Shown here one piece after another: positions 50,163 to 58,861 of a DNA stretch of 64,000 nt (positions are counted from its first letter, which is position 1; each line of letters starts with the position of its first letter). This stretch comes from Branchiibius cervicis (lineage in GTDB: Bacteria; Actinomycetota; Actinomycetes; Actinomycetales; Dermatophilaceae). A program made the position numbers and the translations under genes. The stretch lies in NCBI RefSeq assembly GCF_042661605.1, contig NZ_JBHSWJ010000002.1:2108001-2172000 (forward strand), given 5' to 3'. Under the pieces are notes generated by a model. It ran no database searches, was not told the DNA's origin, and worked only from the letters and a program-made list of their open reading frames with translations.

Positions 50163-53093
50163 CTAACCGTTCTCGTCCAGGTCCAGCAGAGTCGCCACCT
50201 TGAACGGCACACCCTCGAAGTCGCGCACCCGCACCATCGGGCGCAGTTCGCCGCCCCGACCAACCCGCCGTTTCCAGAAGTCCGGGCACAGGCCGGTCCC
50301 CCAGGCAGATGCCCACACCGAGCTCGCTTTGGTGCCCGGTGGCAGCAACCCGCGGTAGGCCCGCTGCGCCACATCGAACGCGGCCGTGTGATTCATCAAC
50401 ACAACGGGGGTCTGCCCGTTCCACACCAGCCGGCCAATGGACGCGCCACGCGGCTCCCATGGGCGCTTCTCGTCCGATGACGCACGCCAGCCCAGTCGCT
50501 CGTTGATGATGCTGGCCTTGCCGCGCAATGGGTGGCCAGACGGCATGTCTGCCATCGGAGGCTTGCCGTCCTGCCCCAGGACGTGACCGGTGCCCGATTC
50601 AAGCACGCCGCGCAGCGCCGCCAGTAGGTTTTCACCCGGTGTGACCGTCGCTGCCTGACCGTAGTTGGCTCCGACAGCTTCCAGGATCCAGTGCTGCAGC
50701 TTGCCCAGTCGGTCCAGGAACGCTTCATCGCAGCCAGCCCATTCGGCCAGCATTTCCAGCACGTCGCCGCCCAGCATCAGGTCCGCTGCGATGTCGGCGT
50801 GACGGGTGAGTGTTCCCTCGGTGCCGCCATTGCGGCGCAGGAACGACGTCGCCGCTTCACGGTGCATGTCGAACAGTTCGGCCCATTCCCGGTTGGCCTT
50901 CTTCCAGCCCTGCTCGGCAGCGGCCCGCTGCACCATCTGCACCGCCGCGGCCGTGATCTCGTTGGCGGTCAGCGTGGTTGTGTTGAGCTCGACCAACGCG
51001 TCGGTTGCATCTTCGTTGCCCAGGAAGCCGCGTGCACCGGTGTCGAAAGCCACGCAGCGTTCCATCACCGAACTGGACGTCAGCGGGTTCTCGGCGGTCA
51101 CCACGAGCACTGCCAACGGCACGTCGACGCGGCGACGCCCACCGTCAGCGGTGCGCCGCCGGGTGGAGGTGCCGTTGAACACCGAACGGATGATCGCCTC
51201 GATCGAGGACTCCTCGCGTTCGTTCTTGCGGGCGTCACTGCTGGGTGCCAGGTCGTCGGCAACCCAGATGGGCACGCGAGCCACCACGTCTTCCAGGCTG
51301 TACTTGGTGTCGGACGCACCGCCTGGCAGCGTGTCCTGGAATGCGCCAGGGTCGGACTGCCAGAACGCCATGATCGCTTTGGCCGACCACGACTTGCCGC
51401 CGCGCGGCGGTCCGTAGAACAGGATGGTCGTCTTGGGCCTGATCGGCACGACCGGCCGCAAGGCGGCAGCGATGACGGTAGCGGCGACCGACTGGTTGCC
51501 CCATGCGCCGCCGGTGTAGGTCTCGAACACGGTCTCGATGCTGGCCCGCAGGTATGCCCGGTATTGCTCGTCGGTGTCGGCTTCGATCGGCGCCAGACCG
51601 AACTTGGAAGTTCCGGGGATGACCCGGTTGGTGCACCCGGGCACCGTGCCCGAACCGATCAGCCGACCCTCGATGCCCAGCACTGTTTCGCCGGCGACGA
51701 ACACCGGCAGCCCACTGACAGTCGGCACCCACCCCATCTGCATCCACAGGTAGTTGGTGATCGTCTCCCCCGCCCGGTGCAGCTTCATCGCTTTCAGCCA
51801 GGCGCCTGGCAGGTTGCCCCAGTCCGGGCATTTGGACACCGTCGTCGGGATGACGGCTTTGCGCAGGTGCCAGCGGTTCGGGTTCTCGCTCAGCAGGTCG
51901 TCATTACCGTTGACGACGCCTTTGACGATGGAGCCGTCGTGCGACTTCCAGGACGTTTCGATCTGCACCCGCACCGGTTCGTTCTCGTCGATCAGTGATG
52001 GGTCCAGCTTCCCCTCGACCAGTTCCGAGCCCGGGGACCAGTCACTCGACTTCGGGTTCGATTCACTCAGTAGACGCCCGGCCATGCCAGCCTTCGGCAC
52101 CCACGAGCCGCGGCTGGTGTAACCGTCGTCGCTGACGTGGTACTCCTCGAAGGTCGCATCGTCGTCGTTCATCCGCACGTCGCCCGGGTAGAACTCGACC
52201 TCCGCCTCGGGCTTGTCGGGCAGGTCGTCCTTGGTGGTGTCCATCAGGTCGGCGAACGACTTGCCCGCGCCGAAAAAGTCGTCCACCCCGGCCTTGGACA
52301 CACCGTCCAGGCTCGGGTCAGCAAAAGACACCACAGCGTGTCGAGACTCCAGGAACGCGGCGAGTTTCGAGGCCGCGTCCCACACCTGGCGGTTGGTGGC
52401 GGTGTCACCGTCGAATGCAACTGTCACCGGCAGGTTCTTCAATCGCAGCGCATGCCACTCGGGCATCCCTGACCAGTTGTGCACTCCGATGATGCACACC
52501 ACCAGCAGCCGTGCGTCCAACGACTCCATGATGGATCGCAAGCGCACCCGGGAACCTTCACGGGTCTCGGACAGGTCCGAGACGGACACGCCCTGCTCAA
52601 CCAGCCACGCGGTCAATGCCGACAACGCCTTGATCTGGCCCTCTGCGATCAGGACCGCGTCCGGCGCGGCGAAATACGTCGACGGCATCGACGGGTGGAC
52701 GCCCAGCACGCTGTTCGCGCCGGCGACCATCATGTACTTGCCCGCGGTCGGGTTCGCTGGACGCCACTGGCCGAACCCGGCCTGCGGCTCCACCTGCGCG
52801 CCCTGGGTCATCTGCGCCGCCGCCGCCGCCACGCGGTCCAGCGGGTACCACGGCATCGCCAACGCGGGAAGGTCCGAGCGCAGCGACTTGAAGCCTTTCG
52901 AGCGACGGTCGGTACCAGCCCCCAGCACCTGCGCAGCAGTCGCCAGGTTGGTCTCGTCCACCGAGAACATGCCGGAGGCATAAGCCACCAACGGGGCAAC
53001 CGCCGACGCTGACAACTTCATCGCGTCCAACCCTGTGATGCTAGGGCCGAACGCTGCCGCCGGGAACAACGCACCAGAAACCGAATCGCTCAC
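50163..53093 (-). CDS. Primase/helicase-like replication protein (toprim-like plus P-loop ATPase)
   Basis: A 976-residue protein and the best replication initiator candidate. The N-terminal part has a toprim-like domain of DUF3854 type: VLIAEGQIKALSALTAWLVE, VVCIIGVHNWSGMPEW and VTVAFDGDTATNRQVWDAAS. A P-loop ATPase follows with ILFYGPPRGGKSWSAKAIMA (about 550) and VPIWVADDLAPSSDARKNER (Walker B), then VPLAVLVVTAENPLTSSSVM. The GTG is exactly 6 nt after a GTCGCACCGT box. The palindrome-rich origin candidate lies about 1.2 kb upstream of its start. Confidence 0.72.
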   Translation of the reverse strand: MSDSVSGALFPAAAFGPSITGLDAMKLSASAVAPLVAYASGMFSVDETNLATAAQVLGAGTDRRSKGFKSLRSDLPALAMPWYPLDRVAAAAAQMTQGAQVEPQAGFGQWRPANPTAGKYMMVAGANSVLGVHPSMPSTYFAAPDAVLIAEGQIKALSALTAWLVEQGVSVSDLSETREGSRVRLRSIMESLDARLLVVCIIGVHNWSGMPEWHALRLKNLPVTVAFDGDTATNRQVWDAASKLAAFLESRHAVVSFADPSLDGVSKAGVDDFFGAGKSFADLMDTTKDDLPDKPEAEVEFYPGDVRMNDDDATFEEYHVSDDGYTSRGSWVPKAGMAGRLLSESNPKSSDWSPGSELVEGKLDPSLIDENEPVRVQIETSWKSHDGSIVKGVVNGNDDLLSENPNRWHLRKAVIPTTVSKCPDWGNLPGAWLKAMKLHRAGETITNYLWMQMGWVPTVSGLPVFVAGETVLGIEGRLIGSGTVPGCTNRVIPGTSKFGLAPIEADTDEQYRAYLRASIETVFETYTGGAWGNQSVAATVIAAALRPVVPIRPKTTILFYGPPRGGKSWSAKAIMAFWQSDPGAFQDTLPGGASDTKYSLEDVVARVPIWVADDLAPSSDARKNEREESSIEAIIRSVFNGTSTRRRTADGGRRRVDVPLAVLVVTAENPLTSSSVMERCVAFDTGARGFLGNEDATDALVELNTTTLTANEITAAAVQMVQRAAAEQGWKKANREWAELFDMHREAATSFLRRNGGTEGTLTRHADIAADLMLGGDVLEMLAEWAGCDEAFLDRLGKLQHWILEAVGANYGQAATVTPGENLLAALRGVLESGTGHVLGQDGKPPMADMPSGHPLRGKASIINERLGWRASSDEKRPWEPRGASIGRLVWNGQTPVVLMNHTAAFDVAQRAYRGLLPPGTKASSVWASAWGTGLCPDFWKRRVGRGGELRPMVRVRDFEGVPFKVATLLDLDENG

Positions 53094-53099
53094 CGACCT

Positions 53100-53109
53100 A
53101 CGGTGCGAC
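53100..53109 (-). promoter_or_regulatory. GTCGCACCGT box before the replication gene
   Basis: Exact box, 6 nt (aggtcg) before the GTG at 53,093. The preceding 75 bases match those before the 15,949 gene. The rest of 53,110-53,365 holds no gene I can support. Confidence 0.65.
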
Positions 53110-53365
53110 GGCCACGGCGCTGCGCTTGCTGCGTCGCCAGGCTTTGCACCGCGAGCACACTCGCGTCACGAAACCTTGTGCGACGGCCGCGGTCGCTGGC
53201 TCGGCCGTCCGTCACCAGGCTTCTGTCAGCCCGCGCTGCGCGCGAAAAGACCAAGCCGATTGCGACGGCCCTTCCGCGGAGGTCGGGCTGCTACGCCGGG
53301 CAGCGCGGTAGCCGGCGTGGGTGACGCCGGACTTCGTTCCCGGTCCTTGGCTGATGCCTGGAGAT

Positions 53366-54160
53366 TCAGAAGTCGTCGGAGGGCAGCGGTTCGATGGCGT
53401 TCTGTTCGTTGCGCGCAGAAATGAGCCGCCATTGGTCTTCGCCCGGATCTTCGCCCGCGGCGAGTCGTCCGGCGAGGTGGGACCAGCGAGCGAGCACCTC
53501 GAACAGGTAACCGTCGTCGAAGCTGTCCAGGTAGGAACGTCGGCGGGCGGCGGCCCACCTCAGGGCGGGCAGCCCGGCCTCGACCAGAAGCGCCCCAGAA
53601 CCCTCCGGCGGCACTTCGGGGTGGATGACTGCAGCCCCGACAGCATCCTGCTGATCATCGTCAGCGGCGTCGTAGGACCCGAGCGGCACCAATGCAGCCC
53701 GTAGCGCTTCGGCCGCCTCCGTGTGGCTCAGGGCGCCGCAGGCGAGTGCGTAGCACGAGGCTGGCATGAGGTCTTGGGCGAAGGCGATGAGACCGGGGTC
53801 GATCTCGGGGTAGGCCATGACTTGGCCGGAGACGTCCAGAGCGTTCAGGTAGGTGCCGAACGGGGCACCGTCGTCGGTGACGGCGCCATCGAAACCTGGT
53901 GCCTTGTCGCCGATGGCATGGTCGCCGAAACGTGCACTGATGCTGCGCCACGGGTCTTCGCTCGGCAAGGTGTGGATCAGATCGCTGATCGCTCCCCCGA
54001 GGAAGAAGGAACCCCATCGGGGTTGGACGCTGATCTGCGCAGACATCTGCGCGTCCATGCGCTCTCGGTAACCAGGTGGGATGAGCGGATCGCTCATCGT
54101 CAGGATCCAGCGCACGGCGACATCGACCGGTGCGTCGAAACCGGGCTCGCCTGCCACCAT
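53366..54160 (-). CDS. Hypothetical acidic protein
   Basis: A 264-residue acidic protein from ATG at 54,160 (MVAGEPGFDAPVDVAVRWIL). It is largely helical, with SARFGDHAIGDKAPGFDGAV and a C-terminal RWAAARRRSYLDSFDDGYLF. No family recognised. The open frame runs upstream into the palindromic region, so the start is chosen to avoid it. Being next to the origin candidate, it may aid replication control, which is a guess. Confidence 0.5.
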   Translation of the reverse strand: MVAGEPGFDAPVDVAVRWILTMSDPLIPPGYRERMDAQMSAQISVQPRWGSFFLGGAISDLIHTLPSEDPWRSISARFGDHAIGDKAPGFDGAVTDDGAPFGTYLNALDVSGQVMAYPEIDPGLIAFAQDLMPASCYALACGALSHTEAAEALRAALVPLGSYDAADDDQQDAVGAAVIHPEVPPEGSGALLVEAGLPALRWAAARRRSYLDSFDDGYLFEVLARWSHLAGRLAAGEDPGEDQWRLISARNEQNAIEPLPSDDF

Positions 54161-54263
54161 CGTAGTTTCGCTCGTTCCTTGGGCCAGTTTGTTCGGGACG
54201 TGGCTTAGCCTGCCACCTTCGCCGACTGGGGGAAGCCCGCGGGACTGATTCTTGCAGCAAAAC

Positions 54264-54317
54264 GTCAAAGGGTCATACCTCTCACGCGTACGCGCGCGCG
54301 GGGTATGACCCTTTGAC
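54264..54317. repeat. Palindromic unit 1 of the origin candidate
   Basis: Perfect 16-base arms (GTCAAAGGGTCATACC and its complement) flank a 22-base core ending CGCGCGCGG. Confidence 0.7.
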
Positions 54318-54365
54318 CCGCTTCCGGGCGGGCGACGCAAACTACGTAGTTGAAAGTTCAATCCA

Positions 54366-54432
54366 AGGGGTCGTACCCGTCGGGCGCGTGCGCACGCGCG
54401 CGTACGTGTACGCGCGCGAGGGGTATGACCCT
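54366..54432. repeat. Palindromic unit 2
   Basis: Arms GGGGTCGTACCC and GGGTATGACCCT flank a long alternating purine-pyrimidine core with runs of CGCGCG and TACGTGTACG. Confidence 0.6.
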
Positions 54433-54495
54433 ACGCAGGTTTCGGTGAAAACGTCGCTGTCGGCCGATCACGAGACCCTGACCTGGACCGAATCG

Positions 54496-54535
54496 AAGGG
54501 ATACCCCTCGCGCGCGCGCGTAGGGGTCTGACCCT
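54496..54535. repeat. Palindromic unit 3
   Basis: AAGGGATACCCCT and AGGGGTCTGACCCT flank CGCGCGCGCGCG. Confidence 0.6.
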
Positions 54536-54972
54536 ACCCACCGAGTCGCCAAAACCGCAACCCGGACCTGCAGAAACCGCGGCATTCCGGGAAACGTGGC
54601 CGTTTCTGGCTGCAACTGGCTGCAACTGGCCACACCATGTGGTCAGTTTTCGCCGGAACCTCGAAACACAAAACCGCAGGTCAGAGCCCTCTACTACTAC
54701 TACTTACTACTACTTTTTACTGATCTGACCACTTGACCACACCGTATATACCCCCTTATGAGGATTCGCTTACATTACTTTCTGGGGAGATATATATATC
54801 CAAATCCCCTATAAGGGTTGTTGCGGGCGTGGCCATGTGGCCAGATTGCCGTTTTTCGACCCCCAAACACCCCCTGACCTGCGCAAACGTCCTCGAACTG
54901 TCTGACCACACCCGTGGTCAAGTGGTGGCGGATGCAGCCAGGACACCGTTATCGCACCCCACCGGGTACGGC

Positions 54973-55011
54973 CAGACCCCTACGCGCGCGTGCGCGCGAG
55001 GGGTATCCCCT
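54973..55011. repeat. Palindromic unit 4, inverted copy of unit 3
   Basis: CCAGACCCCTACGCGCGCG and GAGGGGTATCCCCT form the reverse complement of unit 3 with small changes, beyond the AT-rich stretch. Confidence 0.6.
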
Positions 55012-55395
55012 CCGATTTTCCACGATCCGGAACGTTGACCGCGGCGCACTGGGCGTCTGTCCTGCCGCCTCGACCAGCGAGCGGGCAGAAGATCCCGGCG
55101 GATGCGACGCGGATCCGAAACCGCCGCCAACCAACCCTGGTGACGAACCGGCGCCGACGACGTGCCCCGGAAGCCTTAACGCAGCCTGCCTCGCACGCAC
55201 CAGCAAGCCTCGAACCCCGACCACCGTGGCCGGCAACCGCCGACTCGGACACGCAGACAACCCAGGAGTACTCACGAAACCGCAGGTCACAGCCTTCGGG
55301 CACCCTGGCAGGCGGTCGATCTTGGAATAAGTGTGTGGACACACCAGGCGTCCGCGACCACCCGAGGGCCGACTCAACACGGAGACCACCGAGCC

Positions 55396-56400
55396 ATGAC
55401 GACCGACACCAGCCCCGCCGACAACCTCGACGACCTGTTCGTGAACACCGACCCTCGGGTCAGGATCAAGGGCCGATTGGCCCCGGTGTTGATCTTCGCC
55501 AGCGCCGACGGTGGCACCGGAGTCACCAGCTTCGCCGCAACCGCGGCCGAGCTGGCCAGCAATGCCGGCAAGGTGTCCCGCACAGTGCTCGCTGATGCCG
55601 ACTTGGTCGGTTCCGGCGTCCGCCAACTGCTGCGCGGCTCGGGAGTGTTGCCGACGCTGTTGACCGCGCAGCGCACCGGCGACGTGCGCACCGCGCTGGT
55701 CTCCCCCGGCACGATGAACACCGATTCGGTCAAGACCCCGGACATCAGCTTCCACACGATCCTGACTCCGAGCGGCTTGGCCGAGCGGGCCGCCGTTGAG
55801 CACTCCACTGCGCTGGCTTCCATCGAGACAGCGGCGACGGTGGCTGACCTGGTGATCGTCGACGGCGGCCGGTTGACGCCGTACGTCGACGGTTCGGTCA
55901 CCCAGGACGTGATCGAACCGCTGCTGCGCTCCGGAGCGTGGCTGGTGCTGCTAACGACCCCGACCCAGCCGGGCCTGGTGGGGGCAGTGGACGTGCTTCG
56001 GGCGCTGGCTTCCCGAACCGGGGTCCGCCTGGAGCGGCTCATGTTCGCCGTCAACCACGTTCCGCGACGACCCGGTGACGACCTGACCCGCCAGATCGAA
56101 GCAATGACCCGTACCTTGGCCAAGCTCGCCGTGTCCCTGGGTTGCGTCACCGACGACGAGGAGCAGATCCGTTCCAAGCTGCGCGTCGGGATCCTGCCGA
56201 CCAAGTCGACCGCGCTTGCCCCAGTGTTGGCCTCGGTGTTGCTGCGCGTCACCGGACGTCCGGAGTTCGAGCCGATCGCGGCGGTCAAACACGCCCGTGC
56301 CACCGAACTGGTCGCCGGTGGGTTGGACGAGTTCGATCCGGCGGCGGCGCCAGTGCAGTCGGGCCCCCGTAAGCGGCTCGTGGGCTGGCCCCGGCGATGA
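55396..56400 (+). CDS. ParA/MinD-like partition ATPase
   Basis: A 334-residue deviant Walker ATPase. The P-loop is FASADGGTGVTSFAATAAEL, with Gly-Thr-Gly-Val-Thr replacing the usual GKGGVGKT lysines, so nucleotide contact may differ. ADADLVGSGVRQLLRG is the switch I region, and LVIVDGGRLTPYVDGS is Walker B-like. Similar proteins lead actinobacterial conjugation or partition operons. GGAG precedes the ATG. It begins a four-to-five gene operon with ATGA or GTGA overlaps. Confidence 0.72.
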   Translation: MTTDTSPADNLDDLFVNTDPRVRIKGRLAPVLIFASADGGTGVTSFAATAAELASNAGKVSRTVLADADLVGSGVRQLLRGSGVLPTLLTAQRTGDVRTALVSPGTMNTDSVKTPDISFHTILTPSGLAERAAVEHSTALASIETAATVADLVIVDGGRLTPYVDGSVTQDVIEPLLRSGAWLVLLTTPTQPGLVGAVDVLRALASRTGVRLERLMFAVNHVPRRPGDDLTRQIEAMTRTLAKLAVSLGCVTDDEEQIRSKLRVGILPTKSTALAPVLASVLLRVTGRPEFEPIAAVKHARATELVAGGLDEFDPAAAPVQSGPRKRLVGWPRR

Positions 56401-56684
56401 CCACGCCCACCCAGATGCGTTTCGTAGGCGGCGTCGCGGCGTTCGCCGTCGCGGGAGCAGTCGGGTCTCTCGTCCCGCACGGCTGGGGCTTGGTGGCCTG
56501 GTTGGCAGCCGCCCTGGCGGCCGTTATCGGCGCGTGGGCGCTGCGCCCGCCGGTGAGCCCTCAGCGGGCGCTGTGGGGCGCGCTGCTGGTCCTGGGCGTC
56601 TGTGCGCCCATGGTCGCCGTTCCGGTGGCTCTGCTGGCGCTTCCGGCGTCGTCCACAGGCCTTCTGGGGAGGTTCCCGAGGTGA
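56397..56684 (+). CDS. Small membrane protein in the ParA operon
   Basis: A 95-residue protein with three hydrophobic segments (VGGVAAFAVAGAVGSLVPHG, LVAWLAAALAAVIGAWAL, GALLVLGVCAPMVAVPVALL). Such three-helix proteins resemble conjugative channel subunits of the PrgI or VirB3 kind in size, but no motif confirms this. ATGA overlap with parA and GTGA overlap with the next gene. Confidence 0.5.
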   Translation: MTTPTQMRFVGGVAAFAVAGAVGSLVPHGWGLVAWLAAALAAVIGAWALRPPVSPQRALWGALLVLGVCAPMVAVPVALLALPASSTGLLGRFPR

Positions 56685-57544
56685 GCAGGACCCAGGAACT
56701 GGCCGACTTGATCTCGGCCCAGGTGATCGGGCTGGAAGCCGCGCAACTGCTGGCTGACGGTGCTACGCCGGCAGGTCAGTACGCGGTCCTTCCGGCGTGG
56801 TGGTGGGGTTTTGCCCTCGTAGGGCGCCGGGCTGACTCCTCCGGGGGTCGGCGGACGATGCCGCATCGCTTGAACGGACCGGTGCTGGTAGGAGTCGATG
56901 ACCTGCCGGTAACCAAGTCCACGGACGCGTTCGGCCAGCACCGCGCGTTCACCTTCGAGGCCGGTGGGATTCACGCCCTGTCTGCGCCCGAGGCGTTACG
57001 GTTCGGTGGCGACGTGCAATCGGCCGCCGTCCACACGGGCCACCAACACCTGCCGGGATTGGTGGAGGCTGGCCGCGTCGCCAACTGGGAGATGCTTCTG
57101 CTGGCGGAGAAGATCACCCGGACAGCGATCGTGACCCGACTCAAGTCCCTGGTGGGCGCGCTGGTGTCGATCGGTCAAGGTTCGCAGTTCGCTGACGGCG
57201 CCGGGTTCGACGACGAAACGATCACACAGATCGCGGCCACCATGACGTTCGGCGATCCGGGTGGCACGTTAGGGCAGGTCGGGCGTTTCGTCGCCAAAGC
57301 CGTGGACGTCGACTTCGAGGCCGTCGAGCCGGCGCGGTGGTTGTCGATGGAAATCAACAGCCTGGTCAACAGAGAACTGGCCCGTCGATTCGGCGATCCC
57401 CGCAGTGGCCAGATGATCCGCAGCGCTATCGCCGCTGGCGCGGACACTTCTGCCTGGTCCGCGGGCACGGTGCGCAGAGCCACCAACCTCAACCTGTCAC
57501 CGGTGATGAAGAACCGTGCCCTGATCGACGGAGTGGGCCGGTGA
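56681..57544 (+). CDS. Hypothetical protein of the ParA operon
   Basis: A 287-residue protein with GTG start in an overlap. The N-terminus is helical (TQELADLISAQVIGLEAAQL), and the centre has HLPGLVEAGRVANWEMLLLA, then FVAKAVDVDFEAVEPARWLS. No known domain. Position after parA suggests the second partition component or a transfer accessory protein. Confidence 0.5.
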   Translation: MSRTQELADLISAQVIGLEAAQLLADGATPAGQYAVLPAWWWGFALVGRRADSSGGRRTMPHRLNGPVLVGVDDLPVTKSTDAFGQHRAFTFEAGGIHALSAPEALRFGGDVQSAAVHTGHQHLPGLVEAGRVANWEMLLLAEKITRTAIVTRLKSLVGALVSIGQGSQFADGAGFDDETITQIAATMTFGDPGGTLGQVGRFVAKAVDVDFEAVEPARWLSMEINSLVNRELARRFGDPRSGQMIRSAIAAGADTSAWSAGTVRRATNLNLSPVMKNRALIDGVGR

Positions 57545-57990
57545 GTGCACCCGTGCAGCGTCCGATCAACTCCACCGCGGAGATGACTGCCAAGGCGACC
57601 AAGGCACGCGCCTTGCGGGCCCGGTGGCTGCTGGCACTCTCCCGCGGCGAAGCGAGCGTGCCCGAACTCATCGCTGCCGCGTGCCAACCGGGTGGTCGGC
57701 CGCTGTTGGCGGTGCGTATCGACGCCCTACTCGGTGCCACACGTACGCAAGGCACGCTCAACCGGGACATGGCGTTGGCCAGGCAGCGGTTGTCGGTACC
57801 CACTGGGATGCTTGACCGTGAGGTGACGGTTGGATGGGTGATGCGCAACAAGGGCACTCCCGTGCGCCGGTTGGGGGCTGTGTTGGAGGTCAGCGAGATG
57901 GGTGACCTGCGCTCCCGTCAACGTGCGTTCCCTGCGTTCCCGTTTCATACTGACGCGGTCCTTCGCGAAGTGTGGAGGGCCGCCGAATGA
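57541..57990 (+). CDS. mIHF-like DNA-binding protein (probable)
   Basis: A 149-residue protein. ATKARALRARWLLALSRGEA, then VPELIAAACQPGGRPLLAVR and IDALLGATRTQGTLNRDMAL follow the helical pattern of actinobacterial integration host factor (a helix of KA and AR repeats, a short G-E/S loop, then an H2TH-like turn). The C-terminal extension is not typical. It may bend DNA at att, ori or oriT sites. GTGA and ATGA overlaps on both sides. Confidence 0.5.
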   Translation: MSAPVQRPINSTAEMTAKATKARALRARWLLALSRGEASVPELIAAACQPGGRPLLAVRIDALLGATRTQGTLNRDMALARQRLSVPTGMLDREVTVGWVMRNKGTPVRRLGAVLEVSEMGDLRSRQRAFPAFPFHTDAVLREVWRAAE

Positions 57991-58808
57991 GGTCCCAGAT
58001 CAATCCTGCCGACCCGGTGGCCGTGTTCGCCGCGCTCCCGCATGAACAGCGCGTCGCTCAGATCGACGCGTTCCTGGCCGTCAACCGCCCGTACATGCTG
58101 CGGTTGGCGATGCGTATGTGCCCGCCGGACATGAACGTCGGCGACGAACCGCTGCAGGCGGTGATGTCCGAAGCGCACGGACTGCTCACGATGCCGGATC
58201 TGTACTTGACCGAGGTGCGTTCGCCCGGAGCGGTGTTGGTGGACCGGGCAGTTAAGAACCTGCAGCGGGAGATCCGGGGTATGCAGCCTGCCGGCACCCG
58301 CGCCGACGAACGCAAGCGTGGTGACCTGGAGAAGTTGCGTCGAGCGATGCAGATGACGCTGGGCGTCGACCCGACCCCGGAGCAGCTTGCTGCCGAGCAC
58401 AACGCTCGGATGATCGCCAAGCGTAAAGACCCCGCGAAGTCCGGCCTGATCCTCACCCCGCAGGACGTGGAACGGCTCAGTTCACCTGTGCCGCCACCGG
58501 TTTCACTGAATGCCGATCCGGAACTGACCCAGGTGGCCGACGACCAGGACGTCGCGGATCTGGCTGCGTTGTCCGGGGTCGTCGACGCGGTCGTCACCGA
58601 ATGCGATCGGTTGTCTCGGATGCTCGGACAGGTCGCCCGGGCGTTGCTGTCGCCGACGCTGGAAGGCTTGGACTCACCCACGCTCGACACGATTGCAGCC
58701 CAACTGGAAGTGTCGACCGCCCAGGTTCGTCGCCAACGAGTGCTGATCCAGGGCATCGTGGTGAAACACCTGGACCGGCACGCCGAGCAAGCGTCCGTGA
58801 AAAGCTGA
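57987..58808 (+). CDS. Divergent sigma-70-like protein (possible element sigma factor)
   Basis: A 273-residue protein. AQIDAFLAVNRPYMLRLAMR, then NVGDEPLQAVMSEAHGLLTM resembles region 2 of sigma-70 factors (a Y/R-rich helix followed by an acidic core-binding helix). The C-terminus, LEGLDSPTLDTIAAQLEVST and AQVRRQRVLIQG, resembles the region 4 helix-turn-helix. Match is at the level of pattern only. If real, it would be the natural partner of the atypical GTCGCACCGT promoters. ATGA overlap with the upstream gene. Confidence 0.5.
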   Translation: MRSQINPADPVAVFAALPHEQRVAQIDAFLAVNRPYMLRLAMRMCPPDMNVGDEPLQAVMSEAHGLLTMPDLYLTEVRSPGAVLVDRAVKNLQREIRGMQPAGTRADERKRGDLEKLRRAMQMTLGVDPTPEQLAAEHNARMIAKRKDPAKSGLILTPQDVERLSSPVPPPVSLNADPELTQVADDQDVADLAALSGVVDAVVTECDRLSRMLGQVARALLSPTLEGLDSPTLDTIAAQLEVSTAQVRRQRVLIQGIVVKHLDRHAEQASVKS

Positions 58809-58809
58809 C

Positions 58810-58849
58810 CGGACCTTAAACCCCTTGTGTTTCAACGGGTTACGGTCCG
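58810..58849. terminator. Bidirectional terminator-like hairpin
   Basis: CGGACC and GGTCCG, with inner TAAACCC and GGGTTA, form an inverted repeat between the convergent genes ending at 58,808 and 58,862. Confidence 0.5.
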
Positions 58850-58861
58850 AGACGGCTCATG

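Larger units (their letters stand above)
54161..55395. other. Noncoding origin/centromere candidate between replication and ParA genes
   Basis: No gene is supported here. It contains four palindromic units with alternating CG cores, an AT-rich stretch (54,686-54,815, including CTACTACTACT runs and ATATATATAT) and more than one GGGGTAT or ATACCCC element. It lies between the replication gene and parA, the usual place for oriV or parS. Confidence 0.55.

Noticed and set aside
54313..54531. ORFs across the CG palindromes
   Set aside because: They translate repeated Arg/Ala/Tyr patterns from the palindromes, lack ribosome sites and resemble nothing.
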